Below, piece after piece: positions 22,906 to 32,826 of a DNA stretch of 64,000 nt. The stretch lies in the NCBI RefSeq assembly GCF_014217855.1, contig NZ_CP059059.1:62001-126000 (forward strand), given 5' to 3'. Source of the DNA: Synechococcus sp. HK01-R (GTDB lineage Bacteria > Cyanobacteriota > Cyanobacteriia > PCC-6307 > Cyanobiaceae). Below the pieces are notes generated by a model. That model was not told the DNA's origin and did no database searches. It was given only the letters and a program-made list of their open reading frames with translations. Position 1 is the stretch's first letter. Every line of letters starts with the position of its first letter. Both the position numbers and the translations under genes were made by a program.

Positions 22906-23796
22906 TCAGGACGACCTCCTGGCAATACAGAAGCGGGCGACCCCTTCAAGATCGCGTTCAGCTCGAACATCCTCAAGGCCGGCCTTGCGACAAAGCGCAG
23001 CAACCGGCTCGCTCTGATCGTGATGATGCTCCATCAGCAGCCATCCGCCTGGAGCGAGAGCGCGGCCTGCTGACATCACAATGCTCGCAATGGAATGGAG
23101 GCCATCGGGACCTCCATCAAGCGCCAGCCTTGGTTCGTAATCCCGCACCACCGGATCAAGGAGATCCACCGTCGAAGCAGGGATATAAGGCGGGTTAGAC
23201 ACCACCAACTGCAATCCCCCCCACCAGGGTTCCAACGGCGTCCACCAGTCACCAGCATGCAATTGCCAGTCAGCCGAGCCGGCCAGGCGCTCCAGGTTGG
23301 TGCGAGCCAGAGCCAGGGCCGCTTCACTGCAATCGACCCCATGGCCGCTCCAATGGGGTAGAGCACGAGCCAGAGCAACCGCCAGGGCACCAGAGCCCGT
23401 GCCTAGATCAGCCCAGCGTCCCGACCCAAGGGAATTCGGCTTGACCGAGACGCAGTCGAGGGCGAGATCCACGAGCAGTTCGGTCTCCTGCCTGGGAATC
23501 AAGGCTGCGGATGACACGGTTAATTCAAAGTCCCGCCAGGGGCAGCAACCAACCAGATGCTGCAAGGGCTCGTGACAGTCGAGATGGCGCCGCCACAGCA
23601 ACTCAAGCTCCTCAAGCGCACAGCTGAGGGTCACAACCCTGGCACCGGGATCGAGATGCAAACGCTGAAGCTCAGTCCAGCGAAGACCACCGGCCAAATC
23701 CAGCAACCAATCGAGATCGGCTCCATAGCCTCCCCGGGAGAGCTGCTTCCGCCTCCAGGCCAGCAGGTCTGTGCCAGAAAGCTCTGAAGATGCCAT
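22906..23796 (-). CDS. prmC: Peptide chain release factor N5-glutamine methyltransferase
   Basis: A 296-residue SAM-dependent methyltransferase that methylates the Gln of the GGQ motif of release factors. It has an N-terminal helical domain, the RQETELLVDLAL region, SAM motif I WADLGTGSGALAVALAR and the catalytic NPPYIP motif. It lies in a dprA-prmC-tsaC-like series on the minus strand; prmC next to tsaC-like is common, both acting in translation. Confidence 0.94.
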   Translation of the reverse strand: MASSELSGTDLLAWRRKQLSRGGYGADLDWLLDLAGGLRWTELQRLHLDPGARVVTLSCALEELELLWRRHLDCHEPLQHLVGCCPWRDFELTVSSAALIPRQETELLVDLALDCVSVKPNSLGSGRWADLGTGSGALAVALARALPHWSGHGVDCSEAALALARTNLERLAGSADWQLHAGDWWTPLEPWWGGLQLVVSNPPYIPASTVDLLDPVVRDYEPRLALDGGPDGLHSIASIVMSAGRALAPGGWLLMEHHHDQSEPVAALCRKAGLEDVRAERDLEGVARFCIARRSS

Positions 23797-23805
23797 CCGT
23801 CCAAG

Positions 23806-24921
23806 CTAAGCAAGCCGCCAGCGCATCCCAGGTTCAGCGCAGACAACTCCCTGAAGCTCCAGCTGAAACAACTGCTCCGCCAAATCGGCGGTGGATCGAC
23901 TGAGTTCCTGGCCCAGCGTCTCCAACCCGGCACCTTGCTCAAGCAATCGCAACAGAGCGGAATCCTGAGCACCAGCAGCGACGGGTGGAGACAACTTGGA
24001 GAAAGAACTCTGCTCAGGTCGCGCCAGGCAGCCGGCACCCAGGAAATCGAGAAAGTGGTCAATACAGACCAGCGGCGAAGCCCCGTCGGCCAAGAGTGCG
24101 TTACTGCCCTTCGCCGAATCCCTCAGAACATCCCCAGGGACCACCCAGAGAGCACACCCCAATTGCTGAGCACATCGAGCCGAGAGCAACGCCCCACTTC
24201 CCTGCGGACACTCCACGACCACCACAACCCTGGCGAGAGCGACCAGCAGTCGGTTGCGAAGCGCAAAGCTCGCGCGAGAGACACGAGCCTCCGGAGCCTG
24301 CTCCGTGATCAACAATCCACTGGAGGCCACATGGGCCTGAAGCTGGGCATGCTCGGGCGGATAAACCCTGGTCAAAGGAGTTCCCACGACAGCGATCGGC
24401 CGACCAGATGCCGCGAGGCAACCTTGATGCGCAGCAGCATCAACCCCCTCGGCCAAACCACTGACCACAGGCCATCCCGCCTCCGCCAGCGCTTCTCCCA
24501 ACCTGGTGGCCACCCGCAAGGCATGGGACGAAGGCCGCCGGGTGCCGACAATCGCAACAGCGGCAGAATCCGCCAGCGCTGTCCAGAGGGAGTCCTGCCC
24601 TCGCCAAAAGAGCGCGACCGGAGGCCTAGGCAGGGCGCCTAGAGCATCAGGCCAGATCCTGTCGCCGGGCACCAAGACATCCGCGGGAACGCTGACACGA
24701 GGAGCCTTCCCCCAGCGAGAGCGAAACCGATCAACCCGTTCAAGTAGGGAGTCAGGCCAGAGCAGAGCAGCCTTCAGGCGAGCGCGGGGCCACCCCCAGA
24801 GCGCCGCAAAGCCTCCTTCAGTCCGGAGGGCGAGAGCGCGAAGGGCATCCATCCGACTGGAACCAAGGCCAGGACAACGACTCCACAACCACCACCAATC
24901 GCGCAACTCCAAACTCGGCAA
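23806..24921 (-). CDS. dprA: DNA processing protein DprA (Smf)
   Basis: A 371-residue Rossmann-fold protein that loads RecA on incoming single-stranded DNA in natural transformation. Motifs: VAIVGTRRPSSHALRVATRL, SGLAEGVDAAAHQGCL, a PLTRVYPPEHA segment, RNRLLVALARVVVVVE and the C-terminal winged-helix region. The start is a TTG at 24921. With the comF-like gene at 34.6 kb it hints that some transformation machinery is retained. Confidence 0.94.
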   Translation of the reverse strand: MPSLELRDWWWLWSRCPGLGSSRMDALRALALRTEGGFAALWGWPRARLKAALLWPDSLLERVDRFRSRWGKAPRVSVPADVLVPGDRIWPDALGALPRPPVALFWRGQDSLWTALADSAAVAIVGTRRPSSHALRVATRLGEALAEAGWPVVSGLAEGVDAAAHQGCLAASGRPIAVVGTPLTRVYPPEHAQLQAHVASSGLLITEQAPEARVSRASFALRNRLLVALARVVVVVECPQGSGALLSARCAQQLGCALWVVPGDVLRDSAKGSNALLADGASPLVCIDHFLDFLGAGCLARPEQSSFSKLSPPVAAGAQDSALLRLLEQGAGLETLGQELSRSTADLAEQLFQLELQGVVCAEPGMRWRLA

Positions 24922-24943
24922 CTAATACATCTGTATTAGCGTC

Positions 24944-25399
24944 TCATGCTGGCGGCTCAGGGCCTTGCTGGAGGCGCCGCAAGGCTTCGCCGAGGGGTTC
25001 CGGAGCCTGGCGCAGAAGGGTGCGACGCCCACCGTCGAAGCGAACCAGCACCAGCTCGACCCGAGCCTCTGCCGCCACCTCGCCATCCGAGCACAGCCAG
25101 CGACTCCGCCACGGCCAGCGAACTCCTTTCCTAGGGAGCGCCCAGCTTTCCAACAGCACCTGCTCGCCGTGATGGAGGGCCTGCCGATAGTCGATCTCTA
25201 GGCGCACCACAGGCATTTCCAGCCCTGCCTCCGACACCACGCCGTAGGGCAGCCCCACGGCTGCCAATGCCTCCACCCTCGCCTCCTCGAGCCAGGCCAC
25301 ATAGGCGCCATGCCACATCACCCCACCGTGGTCGGTGTGCTGAGGAAGAACACGTTTGCTCCAACGCCAGGGCCGCGTCGTAACGCTCTCAATCACCAT
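24944..25399 (-). CDS. Acyl-CoA thioesterase, 4HBT hot-dog fold
   Basis: A 151-residue protein with the 4-hydroxybenzoyl-CoA thioesterase pattern: QHTDHGGVMWHGAYVAWLEE contains the catalytic Asp, followed by EMPVVRLEIDYRQALHHGEQ. Cyanobacterial homologues often hydrolyse 1,4-dihydroxy-2-naphthoyl-CoA for phylloquinone synthesis; the substrate here is not determined. It lies 22 bp upstream of dprA on the same strand and divergent from the stress-protein gene. Confidence 0.85.
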   Translation of the reverse strand: MVIESVTTRPWRWSKRVLPQHTDHGGVMWHGAYVAWLEEARVEALAAVGLPYGVVSEAGLEMPVVRLEIDYRQALHHGEQVLLESWALPRKGVRWPWRSRWLCSDGEVAAEARVELVLVRFDGGRRTLLRQAPEPLGEALRRLQQGPEPPA

Positions 25400-25453
25400 G
25401 CTTCAGGCCCTCCTTTTTCGGCCATAGGCTGCTGCACACACCGCTGCGATGTT

Positions 25454-26302
25454 GTGTTCAACAACCTTCTGATTGCTGATTCCGGGAAGGGACATGTCGA
25501 GGAGATGGTCAAAATGCTGCGCGATCTACCCGGATTCCGCGCCGCAAGGATCAACCTCCTCCATGTTGTTCCAGAACAGGACAAATCCGGCGCTGAAGAG
25601 CACTGGGCCGACGCCGCCCAGCTCCTTGCCCAGGCGGTGGAGCGGCTTGGCCTCAACCCGAGCGAAGTGAACTCGATCATTCGTCAAGGTGACGCGAAAC
25701 AGACCGTGCTCAAAGTGGCAGAGGAGCTCAATGCCGATCTGATCGTGATGGGATCCCGGGGGCTCGGACGACTCCAATCGATCCTCGCCAACAGCACCAG
25801 CCAGTACGTCTTCCAGCTCTCAACCAGGCCCATGCTTTTGGTGCGAGACGATCTGTACGTACGCCATGTCAATCGTTTGCTCGTGACCATCGATGGCACA
25901 GGAGTTGGCGACGACGCCCTGCGACTGGCCTGCGAGATGATTCGCGACATTCCCGGGGGACAACTGACGGGTGTCCATGTGGCCAGGCAGGACATCACCC
26001 CATCCCGAGGAGCCGTTAGCAAAGGCGACGCTCTACTGGAGGCAGCGGTCCAACGGGCCCGCGGCTATGGAGTCGCCCTGAAGCCCTTACACATCACCGC
26101 GAACGACATCGGCCGCGGGGTGTGCCAGGCCGCCAAGGACACGAATGCCGATCTCGTCGTGATCGCATCCCAGGACCGTCGACCGCTCGTGGCCCGCGGA
26201 CTGGTGGATCTGGACAAACTGCTGGGGGGATCCGTGAGCGACTACATCAGGGTGCATGCTCCAGCCCCCGTGATGCTCGTGAGGGAACCGGAGCGGTCTT
26301 GA
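25454..26302 (+). CDS. Tandem universal stress protein
   Basis: About 282 residues with two UspA domains. The first runs from about 1-137 and has the ATP-binding motif GSRGLGRLQSILANSTSQYV; the second runs from about 140-280 with a weaker site (ASQDRRPL...LLGGSVSDYI). The chosen start is GTG at 25454, giving (M)FNNLLIADSGKG; an upstream ATG at 25310 would overlap the divergent thioesterase. Function is general stress response, unknown in detail. Confidence 0.87.
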   Translation: MFNNLLIADSGKGHVEEMVKMLRDLPGFRAARINLLHVVPEQDKSGAEEHWADAAQLLAQAVERLGLNPSEVNSIIRQGDAKQTVLKVAEELNADLIVMGSRGLGRLQSILANSTSQYVFQLSTRPMLLVRDDLYVRHVNRLLVTIDGTGVGDDALRLACEMIRDIPGGQLTGVHVARQDITPSRGAVSKGDALLEAAVQRARGYGVALKPLHITANDIGRGVCQAAKDTNADLVVIASQDRRPLVARGLVDLDKLLGGSVSDYIRVHAPAPVMLVREPERS

Positions 26303-26322
26303 AACTGCTCCGGTGAACCCGT

Positions 26323-26427
26323 TCAGCTCTGCTTGCTGTTGGTCTGAATGAACAAAATGATCAGGAAGACCGTCGGAACCAGCACGAACATGAGGCTGGC
26401 GACAAAGCCGAGATCGTTGGTTTCCAT
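26323..26427 (-). CDS. psbM: Photosystem II protein M
   Basis: A 34-residue single-helix protein, [20 protein letters not shown] followed by [14 protein letters not shown], matching PsbM almost fully. PsbM sits at the dimer interface of photosystem II. It is separated by about 60 bp from the ferredoxin gene upstream on the same strand. Confidence 0.97.
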   Translation of the reverse strand: METNDLGFVASLMFVLVPTVFLIILFIQTNSKQS

Positions 26428-26486
26428 GACCGCTGATAAGTGCCCTCGGAAGGTATCACCGTTCGGCGACCTCGCAGGGCCAAACC

Positions 26487-26948
26487 TCAGGCCTCGTCAC
26501 CGGGCGTAGCAGCCCGATCATCAAGTTCCTGATCAGGCTCGGGCTCATCTTCATTCAGCTCCTGAGCAGGCCAGGCGGTTGGCCCGCTTGGCAAACCGCC
26601 CGCTTGTGCTGCTGCGATCCGTGCCTCCGCATCCGCAAGCCCCATCTGCGGCCTGGTCAAGACCACGAGGGAGTCCTGTACAAGCGCCTGACAGGCAAGA
26701 CGCCAAGTGTTCGGCCGACGCCGCAACTTGTTCTCCTCCACTGCCGTGCGCGTGGAGAGAGCACCCGGCAAAGCACCATCCGGCACATCGACAAAGCAAG
26801 TAATGCACTGGCCGCACCCGCCGCAGTTGCCAAGCTGACCTTTCAGGCCGTACAGGGAAATCCCTTCACGAAGGGCCACGTCCCGCAGATTTTCCCCGGG
26901 GTAGCACTCCACGTCACGACCTTCTCTGACAAAGCGGATGACTGGCAT
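26487..26948 (-). CDS. 2Fe-2S ferredoxin-like protein
   Basis: About 153 residues starting [20 protein letters not shown]. The Cys cluster [13 protein letters not shown] plus RLACQ gives the C-x5-C-x2-C ... C ligand set of the adrenodoxin-like/2Fe-2S fold, with an extra Cys inside the loop. This differs from the C-x4-C-x2-C of photosynthetic PetF. The C-terminal 40 residues are acidic and Pro-rich. It is placed between psbM and the divergent psbB, so it may donate or accept electrons in photosynthesis, but its partner is unknown. Confidence 0.85.
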   Translation of the reverse strand: MPVIRFVREGRDVECYPGENLRDVALREGISLYGLKGQLGNCGGCGQCITCFVDVPDGALPGALSTRTAVEENKLRRRPNTWRLACQALVQDSLVVLTRPQMGLADAEARIAAAQAGGLPSGPTAWPAQELNEDEPEPDQELDDRAATPGDEA

Positions 26949-27210
26949 GGCGAGGGGAGGTCGGAAACCTGCATTCTGAATCCAGGGGTTGCGATTTGTA
27001 ACCGCCGCATCAGAGGCACCCCGACATCGCCCTGAAGCCCCTACCTCCCTTCCTCCAGCAGGAACATGGCAACAGGCCGATCCGCTCAACGGCACGAAAG
27101 AGATGTTGAGACGTTGCAGCTCGCGACAGCGAGTCCCAGCAGCCCTTCAACACCCCTTACGATCGCTGGGTCTGGCTGCATCAGCAGCTTCGTTCCCCCG
27201 AACCTGACCC

Positions 27211-28770
27211 ATGGGATTGCCCTGGTATCGGGTGCACACCGTCGTTATTAACGACCCCGGCCGACTCCTGGCCGTGCACCTCATGCACACCGCCCTCGTT
27301 GCCGGCTGGGCCGGCTCGATGGCTCTCTATGAACTCGCCATTTTCGACCCCTCGGATCCTGTTCTGAATCCGATGTGGCGTCAGGGCATGTTTGTGATGC
27401 CTTTTATGGCCCGTCTTGGCGTCACCGGCAGCTGGGGAGGCTGGAGCATCACCGGTGAGACCGGTGTGGATCCTGGCTTCTGGAGCTTTGAAGGTGTCGC
27501 CGCAGCTCACATCGTGTTCAGCGGCCTGCTGATGCTGGCTGCCATCTGGCACTGGACTTACTGGGATCTCGAGATCTGGCAGGACCCACGCACAGGTGAG
27601 CCCGCCCTTGATCTCCCCAAGATTTTCGGCATCCACCTCCTGCTTGCAGGACTAGGCTGCTTCGGTTTCGGCGCCTTCCATCTCACCGGTGTTTTCGGAC
27701 CGGGCATGTGGATCTCCGATCCGTACAGCCTCACCGGGCACCTAGAAGCTGTCCAGCCAGCCTGGGGTCCTGAAGGATTCAACCCCTTCAATCCTGGTGG
27801 AATCGTTGCTCACCACATCGCTGCAGGGATTGTCGGCATCATTGCTGGCATCTTCCACATCACCACTCGACCTCCTGAGCGCCTTTACAAGGCCTTGCGC
27901 ATGGGGAACATCGAGACGGTCTTGGCTAGTGCCATTGCCGCTGTGTTCTTCGCAGCCTTCATCGTGGCCGGCACCATGTGGTACGGCTCAGCTGCCACTC
28001 CTGTGGAGCTGTTCGGCCCGACCCGTTATCAGTGGGATCAGAGCTACTTCAAGACTGAGATCAACCGTCGCGTTCAGACGGCAATGGATTCAGGTGCTTC
28101 CGAGCAAGAGGCTTATGCCTCGATTCCTGAGAAACTTGCCTTCTATGACTACGTCGGAAACAGCCCTGCCAAGGGCGGTCTGTTCCGTGTTGGTCCGATG
28201 GTGAATGGTGATGGTCTGCCCACGGGTTGGATTGGCCATATCTCCTTCACTGACAAGGATGGTCGCGATCTTCAGGTGCGCCGTCTCCCCAACTTCTTTG
28301 AGAACTTCCCTGTGGTTCTTGAAGACAGTGACGGCATCGTGCGGGCTGACATTCCTTTCCGTCGGGCTGAAGCGAAATATTCCTTCGAGCAGCAAGGTGT
28401 GACCGCCACAGTCTTTGGTGGTGCCCTTGACGGTCAGACCTTCACTGATCCTGCTGACGTGAAGCGACTGGCTCGCAAGGCTCAACTGGGTGAAGCGTTC
28501 GAATTCGACCGCGAGACCTACCACTCCGACGGCACCTTCCGCAGCTCACCCCGCGGCTGGTTCACCTTCGGCCATGCCACCTTTGCCCTCCTCTTCTTCT
28601 TTGGGCACATCTGGCACGGTGCACGCACCCTCTACCGTGACGTGTTTGCCGGTATCGATCCCGATCTCGGTGAGCAGGTTGAGTTCGGTCTGTTCCAGAA
28701 ACTGGGAGACCGTTCCACCCGTCGACTGCCTGAGGGCTACGTGCCCCCGGCAGGCACCACCCTCAGCTGA
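27211..28770 (+). CDS. psbB: Photosystem II CP47 chlorophyll apoprotein
   Basis: A 519-residue core antenna protein, [20 protein letters not shown] onward, with six transmembrane helices, His ligands for chlorophyll and a large lumenal loop (about 255-450). It ends VPPAGTTLS. It transfers energy to the photosystem II reaction centre. It is followed 21 bp later by psbT. Confidence 0.98.
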   Translation: MGLPWYRVHTVVINDPGRLLAVHLMHTALVAGWAGSMALYELAIFDPSDPVLNPMWRQGMFVMPFMARLGVTGSWGGWSITGETGVDPGFWSFEGVAAAHIVFSGLLMLAAIWHWTYWDLEIWQDPRTGEPALDLPKIFGIHLLLAGLGCFGFGAFHLTGVFGPGMWISDPYSLTGHLEAVQPAWGPEGFNPFNPGGIVAHHIAAGIVGIIAGIFHITTRPPERLYKALRMGNIETVLASAIAAVFFAAFIVAGTMWYGSAATPVELFGPTRYQWDQSYFKTEINRRVQTAMDSGASEQEAYASIPEKLAFYDYVGNSPAKGGLFRVGPMVNGDGLPTGWIGHISFTDKDGRDLQVRRLPNFFENFPVVLEDSDGIVRADIPFRRAEAKYSFEQQGVTATVFGGALDGQTFTDPADVKRLARKAQLGEAFEFDRETYHSDGTFRSSPRGWFTFGHATFALLFFFGHIWHGARTLYRDVFAGIDPDLGEQVEFGLFQKLGDRSTRRLPEGYVPPAGTTLS

Positions 28771-28791
28771 TCGCCCCCTCGGAGACTCTCG

Positions 28792-28887
28792 ATGGAAAGC
28801 TTCGCTTACATCCTCATCCTCACCCTGGCGATTGCCACACTCTTCTTCGCCATCGCTTTCCGCGATCCCCCGAAGATCGGCAAGTGA
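28792..28887 (+). CDS. psbT: Photosystem II protein T
   Basis: A 31-residue single-helix protein [20 protein letters not shown] then [11 protein letters not shown]. PsbT lies at the photosystem II dimer interface. The psbB-psbT order is conserved in cyanobacteria. A strong terminator follows, so psbBT is probably one unit. Confidence 0.96.
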   Translation: MESFAYILILTLAIATLFFAIAFRDPPKIGK

Positions 28888-28906
28888 TTCAGGAATCAAC
28901 TGCTTT

Positions 28907-28934
28907 GCCCCGCATGAAGGCGGGGCTTTTTTTT
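28907..28934 (+). terminator. Intrinsic terminator after psbT
   Basis: A perfect GCCCCGC / GCGGGGC stem with an ATGAAG loop and a run of eight or nine T. It separates psbBT from nrdR. Confidence 0.92.
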
Positions 28935-29000
28935 GGCAATTTCCAGGCCTGGACAAGCTGTCTAAACTTGGAACACATTCGACTTCGGAGTGAACCGGGC

Positions 29001-29474
29001 GTGCAGTGCCCTTCCTGCCAAAACACAGACAGTCGGGTATTGGAATCCCGTGCTGCCGATGGAGGCAGGAGTGTTCGCCGTCGGCGTGAATGCCTGAACT
29101 GTGAGTTTCGCTTCACCACCTATGAACGGGTGGAGACCATGCCGATCACCGTCCTCAAACGGAATGGCAGCCGCGAGAGCTTCAGCAGGAGCAAGCTGCT
29201 CCATGGCCTGAGCAGGGCCTGCGAGAAAACCGGGATCACAGCCACCAAACTCGAAGAAATCGTCGACGAACTTGAGCTCACCCTTCAACAGCGCAACGGT
29301 CGCGAGGTGACCAGCCACGACATTGGAGAGCTGGTGCTTGAGCAACTCAAGGAGCTCAGCGAGGTGGCATACGTTCGCTTTGCTTCGGTTTACAAGCAGT
29401 TCCGCGGCGTCAACGACTTCGTCAAGACGCTCGAAGGAATGAACACCAGCAAGCCTCCTCTAGCCACCGTTTGA
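29001..29474 (+). CDS. nrdR: Transcriptional repressor NrdR
   Basis: A 157-residue zinc-finger and ATP-cone regulator of ribonucleotide reductase genes. It starts (M)[16 protein letters not shown], with the second Cys pair in [15 protein letters not shown], then the ATP-cone from [17 protein letters not shown]. The start is GTG at 29001; this sets the CxxC right after the first residue as in the family. Confidence 0.95.
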   Translation: MQCPSCQNTDSRVLESRAADGGRSVRRRRECLNCEFRFTTYERVETMPITVLKRNGSRESFSRSKLLHGLSRACEKTGITATKLEEIVDELELTLQQRNGREVTSHDIGELVLEQLKELSEVAYVRFASVYKQFRGVNDFVKTLEGMNTSKPPLATV

Positions 29475-29606
29475 ATTGAGCAGCTGAGGAACCACCCAAG
29501 CGAATCGCCCTAGGGCCGTCTGTAAGAATGGGCGATTCGATCGCTTGTGGTCGGCGGGCCTCAGCGTCTTCTCTCACACTGTCTTCGGGCAGACCGCCAT
29601 CCCCCC

Positions 29607-30701
29607 ATGTCTGTCACCTCCACCGACCAGGTTCAGGATCCCAACGCGGAAACAGCCGCGTTTGCCGAAGATGCTGAAGCGATCATGGCAACGGAATCCA
29701 TCGATGCCTTCGCTGAAGAGGACCTGAGCATTCCGGAGGATGTGCCCACGGCCGACGACCCCAGCAGCCGGGCCAGCAGCCGTGATCTCGATGGCGCTGG
29801 TTTCACCCTCGACGAGTTCGCCTCGCTGCTGAGCAAGTACGACTACAACTTCAAGCCTGGCGACATCGTCAACGGCACCGTCTTTGCCCTGGAGTCGAAG
29901 GGAGCGATGATCGACATCGGCGCGAAGACGGCCGCCTTCATGCCGATGCAGGAGGTGTCGATCAACCGTGTTGAGGGACTGAGCGATGTTCTCCAGCCGG
30001 GAGAGGTGCGCGAGTTCTTCATCATGAGCGAAGAGAACGAAGACGGTCAGCTCGCACTATCGATTCGCCGGATTGAATATCAACGCGCCTGGGAACGGGT
30101 GAGGCAGCTGCAGAAAGAAGACGCCACCATTTATTCCGAGGTGTTCGCCACCAACCGTGGTGGTGCCCTTGTGCGGGTGGAAGGCCTGCGCGGCTTCATC
30201 CCCGGTAGCCACATCAGCACCCGCAAGCCCAAGGAAGATCTGGTCGCCGATTTCCTGCCGCTCAAGTTCCTGGAAGTCGACGAGGAGCGCAACCGTCTGG
30301 TGCTCAGCCATCGTCGCGCCCTGGTGGAGCGCAAGATGAATCGCCTCGAGGTAGGCGAAGTGGTGATCGGCACCGTTCGTGGCATCAAGCCCTATGGCGC
30401 CTTCATCGATATCGGTGGTGTCAGCGGTCTGCTGCACATCTCCGAAATCAGCCACGAGCACATCGAGACTCCTCACACCGTGCTCAATGTCAATGACCAG
30501 ATGAAGGTCATGATCATCGATCTGGATGCCGAGCGCGGCCGCATCTCTCTCTCCACCAAGGCGCTTGAGCCGGAGCCCGGTGACATGCTCACCGATCCCC
30601 AGAAGGTGTTCGAGAAGGCCGAGGAAATGGCTGCCCGTTACAAGCAAATGCTGCTTGAGCAGGCCGAGGAGGGCGAAGAGTCCTACGGGATGATGGGCTG
30701 A
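29607..30701 (+). CDS. rpsA: 30S ribosomal protein S1
   Basis: A 364-residue protein with three S1 RNA-binding repeats (about 85-155, 170-240, 255-325), the three-repeat form found in cyanobacteria and chloroplasts. Typical stretches are GDIVNGTVFALESKGAMIDI, GALVRVEGLRGFIPGSH and GTVRGIKPYGAFIDIGGVSG. It starts MSVTSTDQVQDPNAETAA at 29607. It binds mRNA for translation initiation. Confidence 0.95.
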   Translation: MSVTSTDQVQDPNAETAAFAEDAEAIMATESIDAFAEEDLSIPEDVPTADDPSSRASSRDLDGAGFTLDEFASLLSKYDYNFKPGDIVNGTVFALESKGAMIDIGAKTAAFMPMQEVSINRVEGLSDVLQPGEVREFFIMSEENEDGQLALSIRRIEYQRAWERVRQLQKEDATIYSEVFATNRGGALVRVEGLRGFIPGSHISTRKPKEDLVADFLPLKFLEVDEERNRLVLSHRRALVERKMNRLEVGEVVIGTVRGIKPYGAFIDIGGVSGLLHISEISHEHIETPHTVLNVNDQMKVMIIDLDAERGRISLSTKALEPEPGDMLTDPQKVFEKAEEMAARYKQMLLEQAEEGEESYGMMG

Positions 30702-30722
30702 TTCTCGCGATCAGTTCGTCCC

Positions 30723-31517
30723 ATGGCCACGCTGTTACTCAACGGTGAGGCCCTAGCCGAAATCGATGGGGTGCTGTTCGACAAGGACGGCACCCTTTCT
30801 CATAGCGAACCGCACCTCATCAGCCTGGCGCGAAGGCGAATTGAAGCCATTGCAGAACGCATGCAACACCTTCCACTTCGCGTCGTTTCAAACGCGTTGG
30901 ACACCAAAAGCCTGCGTTCGCTCCTCGAAAAGGCCTACGGACTGAACAGTGAAGGCGTTCGCCCGGACAGTCTTCTCGCCGTGGCGTCAAAACAGCACAA
31001 CCTCGCTGCCACCGCAACCGTTCTCAGCCTGGTGGGCGTGCCGTGGCCTCAGGCCCTACTGCTTGCGGAGGAGAGCTTTGCATCCGTGGAGCAGTCGCTT
31101 CCCCCCGATGAAGAAGACGGTTCCACTCCGCTTTTACCGGATGCCAAACGCCTGATCCAAGCGCTCAACAAAGCCGGGGTGACCTGTGCTGTGATCAGCA
31201 ACGACACCCACGAGGGAATTCAGCGCTTTCTGCGTCATCACCAGCTAGAGCACGCCGTTTCAGGCATCTGGAGCGCGGAGCATCAGCCAAGCAAACCAGA
31301 TCCGGCCGCTGTCCACCGCCTCTGCGAGTCCCTGCAACTCAACCACCGTCGCTGCGCCCTAGTCGGCGATGCCGACTCCGATCTACTCATGGGCAGGCGC
31401 GCTGGAGTCGCTGTCACCCTGGGCTACGTGGCCGGATGGAGGGAGCCCCCAACGCTTACCGCCCACGAACACCTTGTTCACCACTGGCGCGATCTCCAAG
31501 TGCGCCTAGAAGACTGA
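30723..31517 (+). CDS. HAD-superfamily hydrolase
   Basis: A 264-residue phosphatase-like protein: nucleophile motif LFDKDGTLSHSE, motif II AVISNDTHEG, conserved Lys in SKPDP and motif IV LVGDADSDLLMGRRAG. A helical cap lies at about 20-130. It resembles phosphoglycolate phosphatase-like enzymes, but the substrate cannot be named. It is 21 bp after rpsA and may be cotranscribed. Confidence 0.9.
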   Translation: MATLLLNGEALAEIDGVLFDKDGTLSHSEPHLISLARRRIEAIAERMQHLPLRVVSNALDTKSLRSLLEKAYGLNSEGVRPDSLLAVASKQHNLAATATVLSLVGVPWPQALLLAEESFASVEQSLPPDEEDGSTPLLPDAKRLIQALNKAGVTCAVISNDTHEGIQRFLRHHQLEHAVSGIWSAEHQPSKPDPAAVHRLCESLQLNHRRCALVGDADSDLLMGRRAGVAVTLGYVAGWREPPTLTAHEHLVHHWRDLQVRLED

Positions 31518-31556
31518 ACTCGCCTCCCCTTAGAGTCGCTCCATTCGCACCGGGTC

Positions 31557-32816
31557 ATGAGTCGCTACGTCTTCACCTCCGAATCCGTCACAGAAGGACA
31601 TCCCGACAAAATCTGTGACCAGGTCAGTGATGCAGTACTCGATGCGCTCCTCGCACAGGATCCCTCCAGTCGCGTGGCCTGCGAAACGGTGGTCAACACC
31701 GGACTCTGCATGATCACCGGTGAAGTCACCTCAAAGGCCCAGGTGGATTTCATCCATCTTGTGCGCGATGTGATCCGCGACATTGGCTACAGCGGCGCCA
31801 GGGCCGGTGGATTTGATGCCAACAGCTGTGCTGTGCTGGTTGCCCTCGATCAGCAATCCCCTGACATCGCCCAGGGCGTTGATGAAGCCGATGACCATGC
31901 TGGTGACCCGCTCGACAAGGTGGGTGCGGGAGATCAGGGCATCATGTTCGGCTACGCCTGTGATGAAACTCCGGAGTTGATGCCTCTGCCGATCAGCATC
32001 GCCCACCGTCTCTCGAGGCGACTGGCAGAGGTCCGTCACAACGGCACCCTTGAATACCTGCTCCCGGATGGCAAAACCCAGGTCAGTGTCGTGTACGAGA
32101 ACGATCAGCCCGTGGCGATCGACACGATTCTGATCTCCACCCAGCACACCGCGGAAGTGGCTGGCATGAGCGGCGAGCAAGAGGTCAGGCAGCGCATCAG
32201 CGATGACCTTTGGACCCATGTTGTGGAACCTGCCACGGCAGATTTGCCCCTGAAACCCGAAAAGGGATCGACTCGCTATTTGGTTAACCCCACCGGAAAA
32301 TTCGTGGTGGGTGGCCCTCAAGGTGATGCGGGGCTGACAGGCCGCAAGATCATCGTGGACACCTACGGCGGCTATGCCCGCCACGGTGGTGGTGCTTTCT
32401 CCGGTAAGGACCCCACCAAAGTGGATCGCTCTGCTGCCTACGCAGCCCGTTACGTCGCGAAGTGCCTCGTGGCTGCTGGTCTCGCCCGGCGCGCAGAGGT
32501 CCAGCTGAGCTATGCCATCGGAGTCGCTAAGCCCGTCTCCATCCTTGTCGACTCGTTTGGCACCGGCAAAGTGTCAAACGCGGAGCTCACCGCACTCGTG
32601 AACAGCCACTTTGATCTGCGCCCTGGAGCGATCATCGAGCAATTCAAACTGCGCGACATGCCTTCTCAGAGCGGAGGTCGCTTCTATCGCGACACGGCCG
32701 CCTACGGGCATTTCGGTCGCCCTGATCTCAAGCTTCCCTGGGAAGACGTGGCCGACAAAGCCGCAACGCTGCTCCAGGCGGAAGCAACCCGCCTCCAGGA
32801 GGGGAGCACCATCTGA
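31557..32816 (+). CDS. metK: S-adenosylmethionine synthetase
   Basis: A 419-residue enzyme that makes SAM from methionine and ATP. Motifs: [20 protein letters not shown] (ATP-binding), [12 protein letters not shown] (signature hexapeptide region), [20 protein letters not shown]. The ATG at 31557 is clear. It is followed 10 bp later by the kinase gene. Confidence 0.97.
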   Translation: MSRYVFTSESVTEGHPDKICDQVSDAVLDALLAQDPSSRVACETVVNTGLCMITGEVTSKAQVDFIHLVRDVIRDIGYSGARAGGFDANSCAVLVALDQQSPDIAQGVDEADDHAGDPLDKVGAGDQGIMFGYACDETPELMPLPISIAHRLSRRLAEVRHNGTLEYLLPDGKTQVSVVYENDQPVAIDTILISTQHTAEVAGMSGEQEVRQRISDDLWTHVVEPATADLPLKPEKGSTRYLVNPTGKFVVGGPQGDAGLTGRKIIVDTYGGYARHGGGAFSGKDPTKVDRSAAYAARYVAKCLVAAGLARRAEVQLSYAIGVAKPVSILVDSFGTGKVSNAELTALVNSHFDLRPGAIIEQFKLRDMPSQSGGRFYRDTAAYGHFGRPDLKLPWEDVADKAATLLQAEATRLQEGSTI

Positions 32817-32826
32817 TCCTTGACCT

